19,525 nucleotides of DNA, taken from NCBI GenBank assembly GCA_002438605.1, contig DJPR01000032.1, positions 1-19,525 of the forward strand. Direction: 5' to 3'. Source of the DNA: Ruminococcus sp. UBA6407. GTDB taxonomy: Bacteria > Bacillota > Clostridia > Oscillospirales > Ruminococcaceae. Positions 12,377-19,525 of the stretch are shown one piece after another. How positions within the stretch are numbered: position 1 is the first letter of the stretch; each line of letters starts with the position of its first letter. The notes under the pieces were generated by a model that did no database searches, was not told where the DNA came from, and worked only from the letters and a program-made list of their open reading frames with translations. Both the position numbers and the translations under genes were made by a program.

Positions 12377-14971
12377 ATGACTTTTGAAAAATTCACACAG
12401 AAATCCAAAGATGCCGTAATTAAGGCTCAGAGCATTGCTGTTATGGAGTGTAATTCAGTCATTGAGCCTGTTCACATTCTTTCGGGAGTCATGAAGCAGG
12501 ATAACGGGCTTATTCCTCAGTTAATTCAAAAAATGGGAATCGACTCTGAACTTCTCAATAATGAAATTGAAAAGAAAATACAGTCACTTCCAAAAGTTAC
12601 AGGCAGCGGCAGAAGCGGAAATACAGGAATCTCTGCTGAAACAGACCGTATGCTTACATCTGCTGAACAAATTGCGTTCAATATGAAAGACGAATTTGTA
12701 TCTGTTGAGCATATCATGCTTGCATTGATTCAGTGCAATAATAAAGAAACCTCACAGATTATGAAAAACTTTAATATCAGTAAAGATAAATTTCTCGCTG
12801 TTCTTATGGAAGTAAGAGGCAATACAAGAGTTACGAGTGAAAACCCTGAGGATACTTATGATGTGCTTTCCAAATACGGTCAGGAGCTTGTTGAGCTTGC
12901 AAGAAAAAATAAACTTGACCCTGTTATCGGACGTGACAGCGAAATAAGAAATGTTATCAGAATACTTTCAAGAAAAACCAAAAACAATCCTGTTCTTATT
13001 GGTGAACCGGGTGTCGGTAAAACCGCCATTGCAGAGGGACTTGCTCTCAGAATCGTTGCAGGAGATGTTCCGGACAGTCTTAAAGACAGAAAAATCTTCT
13101 CTCTTGATATGGGTGCATTGGTTGCCGGTGCTAAATACAGAGGTGAATTTGAGGAACGTCTTAAAGCTGTTCTTAATGAAATCAAAAAGAGCAACGGAAA
13201 TATCCTGCTGTTTATTGATGAACTTCATACAATTGTCGGTGCAGGAAAAAGCGACGGTGCCATGGATGCAGGAAATCTTCTCAAGCCAATGCTTGCAAGA
13301 GGTGAACTGCACTGTATAGGTGCTACTACTTTAAATGAATACAGACAATATATTGAAAAAGACCAGGCTCTTGAAAGACGTTTCCAGCCTGTAATGGTTA
13401 ATGAGCCTACTGTTGAAGATACAATTTCAATACTCAGAGGTCTTAAAGAAAGATATGAGGTATTCCACGGAGTTAAAATCCATGACAGTGCTATTATTTC
13501 AGCCGCCGTACTTTCCAACAGATATATTACAGACCGTTTTCTGCCTGATAAAGCGATAGACCTTATTGATGAGGCTTGTGCAACCATAAGAACTGAAATG
13601 GATTCAATGCCGACTGAGCTTGATGAAATCAACAGAAAAATGATACAGCTTCAGATTGAGGAAACTGCACTTAAAAAGGAAAACGACAACATTTCTCATG
13701 AACATCTTACAGAAATTCAAAAAGAACTTTCTGAACTCCGTGAAAAATTCAATGAAATGAAAGCTCGCTGGGAAAACGAAAAATCAGGTATCAGCACTGT
13801 TCAGAAACTCCGTGAAGAAATAGAACAGATAAGCAATCAGATTGACAAGGCAAAACGTGAATATGACTTCAATAAGGCTGCCGAACTTGAATACGGAAAA
13901 CTCCCGGAACTCAAAAAACAGCTTGAAGAACTTGAGTCTAAAGCAAATGAAGGTTCAAATGGAAACAGACTCCTTAGAGATAATGTTTCAGACGAAGAAA
14001 TAGCAAAAATCGTATGCCGCTGGACAGGTATTCCTGTTTCAAAGCTTATGGAGGGAGAAAAAGAAAAAATTTTAGGACTTGAAGGCTTGCTTCATAAACG
14101 TGTAATCGGTCAGGACGAAGCTGTAACAAAAGTCAGCGAAGCAATTATGCGTTCTCGTGCAGGTATTCAGGATCCAAACCGTCCAATAGGTTCATTCCTG
14201 TTCCTGGGACCTACAGGTGTCGGCAAAACAGAGCTTGCAAAGGCTCTTTCCGAAGTTCTGTTTGATGATGAAAAGAATATTATCCGTATAGATATGAGTG
14301 AATATATGGAAAAATTCAGTGTGAGCAGACTTATCGGTGCGCCTCCAGGATACGTCGGATACGATGAGGGCGGTCAGCTGACTGAAGCTGTAAGACGTAA
14401 GCCTTACTCTGTAGTCCTCTTTGATGAAATAGAAAAAGCACATCCTGATGTTTTCAATATTCTCTTACAGGTTCTTGATGACGGCAGAATTACAGATTCA
14501 CAAGGCAGAACAGTTGACTTTAAAAACACAATTATTATCCTTACTTCAAATCTTGGCTCTCATTTTATTCTCGACGGAATAAATGAATCAGGTGAAATAA
14601 CAGAAGAAGCAAGAAAAAATGTTGACGCTTTGCTTAAACAGCAGTTCAGACCTGAATTCTTGAACAGACTTGACGAAATCGTATTCTATAAACCGCTTGT
14701 AAAGAATGACATTATTAAAATCGTTGATTTAATGTTCAACGATTTAAGAAAACGTCTAAGCGATAAACACATCGACGTTGAAATAAGCTCTGAGGCTAAA
14801 GACTACATCATTGAATGCGGTTATGATTCAAACTTTGGTGCAAGACCTCTCAGACGTTTTATTCAAAGAAATGTTGAAACTTTGATTGCAAAAGAAATTC
14901 TCTCTAAAAATCTGTCAGCAGGTGATGTGATTAAGATTGACATGAAAGACGGTATACTTGCAGCGGTATGA
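12377..14971 (+). CDS. clpB: ClpB protein disaggregase (Hsp100)
   Basis: The 864-residue AAA+ chaperone pulls proteins out of aggregates together with DnaK. In order: N-terminal Clp repeats (about 1-150), first ATPase with Walker A GEPGVGKT (209-216), Walker B LLFIDE (277-282) and Arg334/Arg335, a full coiled-coil middle domain (about 405-525, rich in Glu, Lys and Leu), and second ATPase with Walker A GPTGVGKT (611-618) and Walker B VVLFDE (679-684), pore loop GYVGYDEGG, then the C-terminal domain with [10 protein letters not shown]. The long middle domain and normal ClpB length separate it from ClpC and ClpA, and no ClpP-binding loop is evident. AGGAGG precedes the ATG. It is co-transcribed with the RHH gene; a terminator follows at 15043. 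No CIRCE element is visible. Confidence 0.96.
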   Translation: MTFEKFTQKSKDAVIKAQSIAVMECNSVIEPVHILSGVMKQDNGLIPQLIQKMGIDSELLNNEIEKKIQSLPKVTGSGRSGNTGISAETDRMLTSAEQIAFNMKDEFVSVEHIMLALIQCNNKETSQIMKNFNISKDKFLAVLMEVRGNTRVTSENPEDTYDVLSKYGQELVELARKNKLDPVIGRDSEIRNVIRILSRKTKNNPVLIGEPGVGKTAIAEGLALRIVAGDVPDSLKDRKIFSLDMGALVAGAKYRGEFEERLKAVLNEIKKSNGNILLFIDELHTIVGAGKSDGAMDAGNLLKPMLARGELHCIGATTLNEYRQYIEKDQALERRFQPVMVNEPTVEDTISILRGLKERYEVFHGVKIHDSAIISAAVLSNRYITDRFLPDKAIDLIDEACATIRTEMDSMPTELDEINRKMIQLQIEETALKKENDNISHEHLTEIQKELSELREKFNEMKARWENEKSGISTVQKLREEIEQISNQIDKAKREYDFNKAAELEYGKLPELKKQLEELESKANEGSNGNRLLRDNVSDEEIAKIVCRWTGIPVSKLMEGEKEKILGLEGLLHKRVIGQDEAVTKVSEAIMRSRAGIQDPNRPIGSFLFLGPTGVGKTELAKALSEVLFDDEKNIIRIDMSEYMEKFSVSRLIGAPPGYVGYDEGGQLTEAVRRKPYSVVLFDEIEKAHPDVFNILLQVLDDGRITDSQGRTVDFKNTIIILTSNLGSHFILDGINESGEITEEARKNVDALLKQQFRPEFLNRLDEIVFYKPLVKNDIIKIVDLMFNDLRKRLSDKHIDVEISSEAKDYIIECGYDSNFGARPLRRFIQRNVETLIAKEILSKNLSAGDVIKIDMKDGILAAV

Positions 14972-15042
14972 TCTTAAAAAAGCACTGCACATAATCTGTG
15001 TGGTGACAACTTTAAAAGCTGCATTTATTAAATAATTTCCCA

Positions 15043-15089
15043 ATAGCGGACTCATCGGTTTTATTTTTCCGTTGAGTCCGCTATATTTT
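15043..15089 (+). terminator. Intrinsic terminator after clpB
   Basis: A perfect 12-bp stem ATAGCGGACTCA (15043-15054) with 15073-15084, extended by a CGG/CCG pair inside, followed by ATTTTC. The rest of 14972-15194 is AT-rich and holds a weak hairpin at about 14982-15004. Confidence 0.75.
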
Positions 15090-15194
15090 CATGCATTTTA
15101 TCCATTTATTAACATTCACAACTGTACAATCTTAATAAAAAACATATTTACAAAAATATTTTCTCATGTGATTTGTCATATTTTTTTATATTTC

Positions 15195-15223
15195 TTGACA
15201 AAAAGAAAAAAAAAGTTTATAAT
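15195..15223 (+). promoter_or_regulatory. Full-consensus sigma-A promoter of the HU operon
   Basis: TTGACA (15195-15200), a 17-base A-rich spacer and TATAAT (15218-15223): a perfect match with ideal spacing, as expected for an abundant DNA-binding protein. Confidence 0.85.
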
Positions 15224-15255
15224 CACAGTATAAGTTAAATAAGGAGGCTATGATA

Positions 15256-15537
15256 ATGACAAAAACTGATTTAATAGATGCAATCGCTGATAAAGCAGGT
15301 TCTACTAAAAAAGATGCTGCTTTTATTCTTCAAATGTTTATTGATACAATTACAGATTCACTTTCTGTCGGAGAAAAGGTTGCAATAAGCGGATTTGGAA
15401 CATTCGAGGTTCGTGAACGCAGTGAAAAAAGAGTTATTAATCCTCGTACTAAAGAAGAAATGATTACTCCACCATGTAAGGCTCCTGCATTTAAAGCAGG
15501 AAAGTCACTTAAAAGTATTATAAATAAGAATAAGTAA
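15256..15537 (+). CDS. hup: HU-family nucleoid protein
   Basis: The 93-residue protein is a DNA-bending HU/IHF homolog that acts as a dimer. The N-terminal helices (TKTDLIDAIADKAGSTKKDA) are followed by the signature ISGFGTFEVRERSEKRVINPRTKEE, which forms the DNA-embracing arm, and by APAFKAGKSLKSIIN. Length is typical. AAGGAGG at 15241-15247 is 8 bases from ATG 15256 and only 2 from ATG 15250, so the second is the likelier start. A lone Cys sits in the arm (TPPCKAP), unusual for HU. A full-consensus promoter drives it, and the lysine-rich gene follows 24 bases after its stop in the same operon. Single-gene HU forms a homodimer. Confidence 0.95.
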   Translation: MTKTDLIDAIADKAGSTKKDAAFILQMFIDTITDSLSVGEKVAISGFGTFEVRERSEKRVINPRTKEEMITPPCKAPAFKAGKSLKSIINKNK

Positions 15538-15561
15538 ATATATTTTCAGGAGGTTTTTATT

Positions 15562-15915
15562 ATGGCAAATACAAAGAAAAACACACTTGCTGCTGAAGCA
15601 ATCAGTGAAGCTGCTGTTAAGGCTGTCGCAGCAGAGAAAAAAGAAGAGGCTGTTAAAACTACAGCAAAAGCTGCTGAGCCAAAGACTGAGAAAGCTGTTG
15701 CTAAGAAAAAGACAACAACTCCTAAAAAAGCTAAGGAAACAGTTTACATTCAGCAGAGCGGCAATGAAATCACATCTGAAGAACTTATTGCAAATGCTAA
15801 AAAGCTTTCAGGAATTAAATCTCCAAAAACTGTTGATGTTTACGTAAGACCTGAAATTAACAAGGTTTATTATGTAATTGACGGTGATAACTTCGGCGAA
15901 TTTGACCTTGTTTGA
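15562..15915 (+). CDS. Lys/Ala-rich protein with DUF6465-like domain
   Basis: The 117-residue protein has two parts. Residues 1-60 are a low-complexity tail of Ala, Lys, Thr and Glu with KKK and PKK clusters, like the tails of histone H1 or of tailed HU proteins. Residues 60-117 form a small domain (TVYIQQSGNEITSEELIANA, then VDVYVRPEINKVYYVIDG) that fits DUF6465, found in Clostridia and of unknown function. AGGAGG precedes the ATG. It is co-transcribed with HU, 24 bases after it, so a role at the nucleoid is a fair guess: the tail would supply the DNA charge contacts that some bacteria fuse to HU. No enzyme motif is visible. The gene ends at a bidirectional terminator. Confidence 0.82.
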   Translation: MANTKKNTLAAEAISEAAVKAVAAEKKEEAVKTTAKAAEPKTEKAVAKKKTTTPKKAKETVYIQQSGNEITSEELIANAKKLSGIKSPKTVDVYVRPEINKVYYVIDGDNFGEFDLV

Positions 15916-15935
15916 TTATACTGAATACTTATGTT

Positions 15936-15972
15936 AAAATCCTCCTCAGAATTATTTTCTGAGGAGGATTTT
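15936..15972. terminator. Bidirectional terminator between convergent genes
   Basis: A perfect 16-bp stem (15936-15951 with 15957-15972) with a TTATT loop and A/T runs at both ends. It serves the HU operon on the plus strand and the nicotinate phosphoribosyltransferase gene on the minus strand. Confidence 0.9.
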
Positions 15973-15973
15973 A

Positions 15974-17413
15974 TTATTTGTAATATTCATCAAGCATTGA
16001 TTTTTTAAGTTCCCATAAACTTTCAGACAAATCTACATAATATTGATGAGGATTTTCAAATCGTTTGACTTCATCCCAAATATATGAAAGCTGCTGACTG
16101 CAATACTCCTTTATTTCGTCTATCGGCAGCATATTATAAATACACCTGCCTTTTTCTACTATCTTGACCTGTAATTTTTTTGGTGTAAAATCAGTTATAA
16201 TTTTTCTTTTATAGGTCTGTTCGGGATTAAATATAGTATATGGTTTTGTATTATCAATAACTTCTCCTGCCAATGTAATAACATCAGCTATTGCCATTCC
16301 TGTACTGTTGTCAAAAAGCCGCCATACTTCCTTATATCCGGGGTTTGTTATTTTTTCTGTATTCTCTGATATTTTAATTTTAGGTACTATTTTCCCATTT
16401 CTTTCGACAGCTGCAAGCTTATAAACACCTCCGAAAACAGGTTCTGATTTTGATGTTACAAGACGCTCACCTACTCCGAAGCTGTCTATTTTAGCTCCCT
16501 GAACAATTAAATCTCTTATCAAATATTCGTCAAGCGAATTTGAAGCCACAATCTGAATATAATCAAGTCCTGCATTATCCAGCATTGTTCTTGCCTTTTT
16601 TGAAAGATACGCAATATCTCCGCTGTCTATCCTTACACCCTTACCCTTAAATCCCCTGCTTTCAAGCTCTTTAAAAACTGTTATTGCATTTGGAATACCT
16701 GATTTCAGTGTATTATAGGTATCCACAAGCAATGTACAGCTATCCGGATATGAATTTGCATACGCTCTGAAAGCCTCAAGCTCTGTATCGAAAAGCTGAA
16801 CCCAGCTGTGTGCCATAGTTCCCAGTGCTGTCACACCATAATCCCTGTCTGAAATAGTACAAGCCGTACCGCAGCACCCTCCGATATACGCAGCTCTTGC
16901 TCCGTAAACTGCACCGTCATATCCCTGTGCTCTCCTTGAACCAAATTCCATAACAGGCCGTCCGCATGCTGCATTTACAATTCTGTTTGCTTTTGTTGCT
17001 ATAAGACTTTGATGATTGACCGTAAGCAGTATCATTGTTTCAATAAATTGTGCCTGAATTGCAGGACCTTTTACTGTAACTATAGGTTCATTCGGAAAAA
17101 TCGGAGTTCCCTCAGGAACTGCCCATATATCACATTCAAAGCTGAAATCTTTTAAATAGTCGAGAAACTCATTGGAAAAAATCTTTTTATTCTCCAGATA
17201 CTTTATATCATCTTCTGTAAAGTGCAGATTTTCAACATATTCAATAAGCTGCTGTACGCCTGCCATTACTGCGTAACCGGCTTTATCGGGAATTTTACGA
17301 AAAAACATATCAAAATATACGATTTCATTTCCACGTCCGTTTTCCAAGAAGCCGTTTGCCATTGTAAGTTCATAAAAATCCACAAGCATGGTAAGATTTC
17401 TTTGTTTCATCAT
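15974..17413 (-). CDS. pncB: Nicotinate phosphoribosyltransferase
   Basis: The 479-residue enzyme joins nicotinate and PRPP, with ATP, to form nicotinate mononucleotide in the Preiss-Handler route to NAD. Family marks in order: TDFYELTM-like VDFYELTMANG (11-21), FFRKIPDKAGYAV (37-49), EFGSRRAQGYDGA (156-168), LGTMAHSW with the phosphorylated His202, DTYNTLKSGIPNA (231-243), RIDSGDIAYLSKKAR (261-275) and FGVGERLVTS. Length suits the Gram-positive type. The first ATG (17413) overlaps the stop of the small upstream gene in ATGA, so translation is coupled; ATG 17410 is an alternative. AAAGGCGG lies upstream. The next gene on the minus strand is far away, and a terminator follows at 15972. Confidence 0.95.
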   Translation of the reverse strand: MMKQRNLTMLVDFYELTMANGFLENGRGNEIVYFDMFFRKIPDKAGYAVMAGVQQLIEYVENLHFTEDDIKYLENKKIFSNEFLDYLKDFSFECDIWAVPEGTPIFPNEPIVTVKGPAIQAQFIETMILLTVNHQSLIATKANRIVNAACGRPVMEFGSRRAQGYDGAVYGARAAYIGGCCGTACTISDRDYGVTALGTMAHSWVQLFDTELEAFRAYANSYPDSCTLLVDTYNTLKSGIPNAITVFKELESRGFKGKGVRIDSGDIAYLSKKARTMLDNAGLDYIQIVASNSLDEYLIRDLIVQGAKIDSFGVGERLVTSKSEPVFGGVYKLAAVERNGKIVPKIKISENTEKITNPGYKEVWRLFDNSTGMAIADVITLAGEVIDNTKPYTIFNPEQTYKRKIITDFTPKKLQVKIVEKGRCIYNMLPIDEIKEYCSQQLSYIWDEVKRFENPHQYYVDLSESLWELKKSMLDEYYK

Positions 17414-17658
17414 TCAACCGCCTTTACAAGCTCTATATAATTTATCCCCATTATGTAAAATGCTGCCTGACTCATTATGTCATAAGAGTGAAAATCACCG
17501 TCATATGTTTCAACTGCATTCATCGGCACAATTATTCTCGAATTTATATTTTTCTCTATAAAATAATCCTTTAAAAGAGGGGTAATATGTTCAAATTCTG
17601 CACAAAACTCTTCATTGCAACTGCTGAATAAGACATAATACAACACTGCACAAATCAC
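17410..17658 (-). CDS. Small unknown gene upstream of pncB, possibly frameshifted
   Basis: The open frame ends in TGA inside the pncB start and reads a protein-like sequence (CNEEFCAEFEHITPLLKDYF, then NSRIIVPMNAVETYDGDFHS). The only in-frame start upstream is GTG 17658, which has no ribosome binding site. An ATG at 17680 opens MKYKSF and then stops; losing one T from the run TTTT (plus-strand AAAA complement at 17668-17671 region) would join it to this frame and give an 89-residue protein. So the gene is either intact from GTG, a recent pseudogene, or affected by a sequencing error. I do not recognise the family. Overlap with pncB suggests a role in the same NAD salvage step or simple coupling. 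Confidence 0.5.
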   Translation of the reverse strand: MICAVLYYVLFSSCNEEFCAEFEHITPLLKDYFIEKNINSRIIVPMNAVETYDGDFHSYDIMSQAAFYIMGINYIELVKAVE

Positions 17659-17780
17659 TTCAAAAGCTTTTGTACTTCATAAGATAATTACATACTTAAT
17701 TCAAATTCGGACAAGCCAAATACGCTGATATAAAACAGGTTCTCACACTATTATTGTTCTTTTCATTCAGAATATACACA

Positions 17781-17804
17781 AAAAGCGGCATTCAAGCCGC
17801 TTTT
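17781..17804. terminator. Intrinsic terminator after pduL
   Basis: A perfect 9-bp stem AAAAGCGGC/GCCGCTTTT with a 6-base loop. On the minus strand it runs into TTTTTGTG, just after the pduL stop. Between it and 17680 I see no further feature. Confidence 0.85.
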
Positions 17805-17815
17805 CATTATGTAAA

Positions 17816-18394
17816 TTAAAGTCTTACAATTTCGCCTTCAAGATCTCTTGTTGCAGAAACAGCATTTGATTCGTCTGTATCAATGTGCATAGCAGGAGCA
17901 AACTTTTCAGATACTCTTACAACCACATCGCCAAGTATAGCCTTTCTGCCATCAGTATCAACCTTGACCCAAACTATATCCTTATCATTTACATTTAATT
18001 CAGCAGCTGCCTCAGGTGTAAGATGAATATGACGCTTAGCAACGATAACACCCTCTGAAATTTCAACCTCACCCTTTGGTCCGATAATTTTACATGCACC
18101 TGAACCTGCAATATCACCTGATTCTCTTATAGGTGCTGCAATACCGATAGAACGTGCGTCCGTAGCTGACAGTTCAACCTGTGTTGCAGGTCTTACCGGA
18201 CCGAGAATTGAAACGCCTGCAAGTTCCCTTTTAGGTCCAACTATAGTAACTCTTTCCTCACACGCAAACTGTCCCGGCTGAGAAAGATCTTTTTTATGAG
18301 TAAGCTTTGCATCCTTACCAAAAAGGATTTCAAGATGCTCCTGTGTAACGTGAATGTGTCTTGCTGAAGTTTCAACAATAAATTTCTTTGACAT
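17816..18394 (-). CDS. pduL: PduL-type phosphate acyltransferase
   Basis: The 192-residue enzyme moves an acyl group (propionyl or acetyl) between CoA and phosphate. The two PTAC half-domains each carry a zinc-binding HIH motif: SARHIHVT (13-15) and AKRHIHLTP (122-124); a further His170 (AMHIDTDE) also fits a ligand. The start is ATG 18394 with GGAGG 8 bases upstream; the longer frame begins at a TTG inside that region. There is no N-terminal encapsulation helix and no microcompartment gene nearby, so it is probably the cytosolic housekeeping phosphotransacylase working with acetate kinase, rather than a propanediol enzyme. A good promoter (18427-18455) and a terminator (17781) make it a single-gene unit. 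Confidence 0.92.
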   Translation of the reverse strand: MSKKFIVETSARHIHVTQEHLEILFGKDAKLTHKKDLSQPGQFACEERVTIVGPKRELAGVSILGPVRPATQVELSATDARSIGIAAPIRESGDIAGSGACKIIGPKGEVEISEGVIVAKRHIHLTPEAAAELNVNDKDIVWVKVDTDGRKAILGDVVVRVSEKFAPAMHIDTDESNAVSATRDLEGEIVRL

Positions 18395-18426
18395 TTTCTT
18401 TTCCTCCAAAAAATGATTATAATATT

Positions 18427-18455
18427 ATTTTACTACTTCAGACAAAAAACGTCAA
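18427..18455 (-). promoter_or_regulatory. Sigma-A promoter of pduL
   Basis: On the minus strand TTGACG (18455-18450), a 17-base spacer and TAAAAT (18432-18427). The leader is about 30 bases. Confidence 0.7.
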
Positions 18456-18511
18456 TACATTTTATATTATTTACTCAAAAAATTTCCATATTTTATATGC
18501 TTAGGCTCGGT

Positions 18512-19396
18512 TTAGTGACTCGGAACTATGTCAATTACCGCAATTTCAGGTCTGTTATTAAATCTTGCGGGAAAAGGACTGTTTCCTATCCCTGACGTAA
18601 TATACATAAATCCGTTTTTCATGTTAAAAAGTCCCTTGTCATATACATCTTCTTTTTGACCTTTTATTTCAGGGAACCAGTTTCCCTGATAATAAGCAGG
18701 GCCTCTGCCGAACGGAAGCTGAATAATACCTCCATGCGTATCACCGCAAAGCGTCAAATCAGCACCAAATTTTTCATAATGCTCATACATTGGTATATGT
18801 GCAAGAAGTATATTATAATTGCTTTCGTCAATTATAAACGCATTTGAAAGATCGAATGTTGGTGAAAAATATGCATTATCAATGCCGAAAATACCAAGAT
18901 TTGTTCCGTTTACATTGATAACCTCATATTGATAATTCATAACATGAACGCCGCTTTCAGCAAGCTTTGCATAGTATTTTTCAGACCTGTCATGCTCACC
19001 TGCAACAAAATATGAAGAATATCCCTCTTTAACTGTGCCGCTCATAAGATCAACAGCAATTTGAATTTCATCCCAATCGCTGTCCTCTGTGTACATATCT
19101 CCCAAAAAGAAAACCAGATCGGGATCTGCTTTTTCAATCTGATGAATAATCTTTTCAGGTGAAATACCGTATTTAACAGCATGATAATCGCTTAATACGG
19201 CTATTCTTATATTACCGGCAACTTTAGGAGATTTGATTTTTTCTGTATTTATTTTAATAGTAAAATTATTATACCACCATATAATCAATACAATAATAAT
19301 GAATAAAAATAATTTCCATATTCTGAATTTTGTTTTCTTTTTCGTTTTTAGTTTATTTGTGTCTTTCTCGTCAATAGGCTGATTTTCTTTTAACAT
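18512..19396 (-). CDS. Membrane-anchored calcineurin-like metallophosphoesterase
   Basis: The protein of 294 residues (from ATG 19396) has a lysine-rich cytoplasmic start, one membrane helix (WKLFLFIIIVLIIWWY), and an extracytoplasmic phosphoesterase domain, like B. subtilis YkuE. Metal motifs in order: VLSDYHAV (Asp-X-His), FFLGDMYTE, AGEHDRS, LLAHIP and CGDTHGGIIQLP. Two differ from the usual GNH(D/E) and GH-X-H: Asn is Glu in GEHD, and the first His is Asp in GDTH. The substrate is unknown; relatives act on undecaprenyl or lipid A-type phosphates. ATG 19408 is an alternative start, but AAAAGGA would then be only 1 base away; for 19396 the gap is 13 bases, long but workable. Its 3' end is about 115 bases from pduL, which has its own promoter. 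Confidence 0.85.
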   Translation of the reverse strand: MLKENQPIDEKDTNKLKTKKKTKFRIWKLFLFIIIVLIIWWYNNFTIKINTEKIKSPKVAGNIRIAVLSDYHAVKYGISPEKIIHQIEKADPDLVFFLGDMYTEDSDWDEIQIAVDLMSGTVKEGYSSYFVAGEHDRSEKYYAKLAESGVHVMNYQYEVINVNGTNLGIFGIDNAYFSPTFDLSNAFIIDESNYNILLAHIPMYEHYEKFGADLTLCGDTHGGIIQLPFGRGPAYYQGNWFPEIKGQKEDVYDKGLFNMKNGFMYITSGIGNSPFPARFNNRPEIAVIDIVPSH

Positions 19397-19460
19397 AAAG
19401 CTGATCATTCCTTTTAATTATGAACTTGTTTTCATAGGATATAATACATTTTTTAAAAAA

Positions 19461-19525
19461 CTTTAGGCAATACCGCAAAAAGCTTGTGCGGCAGAAATGC
19501 ATATATATTTTTCGTCAGATTGCAT
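19461..19525. repeat. Palindromic intergenic repeat, copy 2 (runs to window edge)
   Basis: Bases 19461-19490 match the reverse complement of the repeat at 5972-6012 (AGGCAATACCGCA, AAAGCTTG, TGCGG). The right arm departs after TGCGG, so the element may continue beyond the window with a different end. Confidence 0.5.

Noticed and set aside
17410..17658. C-terminal fragment of a nicotinamidase (PncA) next to pncB
   Set aside because: Genomic context suggested it, but no catalytic Asp, Lys or Cys motif of the isochorismatase fold is present in the fragment.

Overview
The window looks like chromosome of a Gram-positive, anaerobic, fibre-degrading gut or rumen bacterium of the Ruminococcus type (Oscillospiraceae). 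The reasons are two secreted proteins with type I dockerins, strong AGGAGG-type ribosome binding sites, consensus sigma-A promoters, many intrinsic terminators, an AT-rich background and a VTC/DUF4956 gene pair typical of Clostridia. The genus is an inference; there is no rRNA gene to test it.

Layout. Bases 1-1070 look like a remnant of an integrative element: the start of an XRE-type regulator on the minus strand, a divergent promoter region with a 45-bp palindrome, and three short plus-strand ORFs ending at a terminator. Bases 1116-3913 hold an oxidative-stress cluster that is visibly richer in G+C than its surroundings: a cytoplasmic Cu/Zn superoxide dismutase, AhpC, and an AhpF-like reductase whose domains are in the reverse of the E. 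coli order. Bases 4101-5743 (minus) carry an MTA/SAH nucleosidase followed by a secreted dockerin protein with a cohesin-like body. Bases 6030-9179 (minus) encode a 1049-residue secreted, N-terminally dockerin-tagged beta-helix protein of the Cthe_2159 type. Divergent from it, 9570-11067 encode a VTC-domain polyphosphate polymerase and a DUF4956 membrane protein. The shared upstream region has mirror-image direct repeats placed identically relative to both -10 boxes.

Bases 11068-11707 have no protein gene but contain a terminator, a promoter, a probable structured non-coding RNA ending in a strong terminator, and the promoter of the next operon. That operon is a ribbon-helix-helix protein plus ClpB (11708-14971). 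Then come HU and a lysine/alanine-rich DUF6465-like protein (15256-15915). The minus strand carries nicotinate phosphoribosyltransferase with a small overlapping upstream gene (15974-17658), PduL-type phosphotransacylase (17816-18394) and a membrane-anchored metallophosphoesterase (18512-19396). A palindromic intergenic repeat occurs at 5972-6012 and again, in altered form, at the right edge.

The best candidate for an undescribed system is the divergent module at 6030-11067: a polyphosphate-polymerase fold enzyme and its membrane partner, apparently co-regulated with a surface-attached beta-helix polysaccharide-binding protein through a PhoB/OmpR-like operator. The second is the candidate RNA at 11357-11631.
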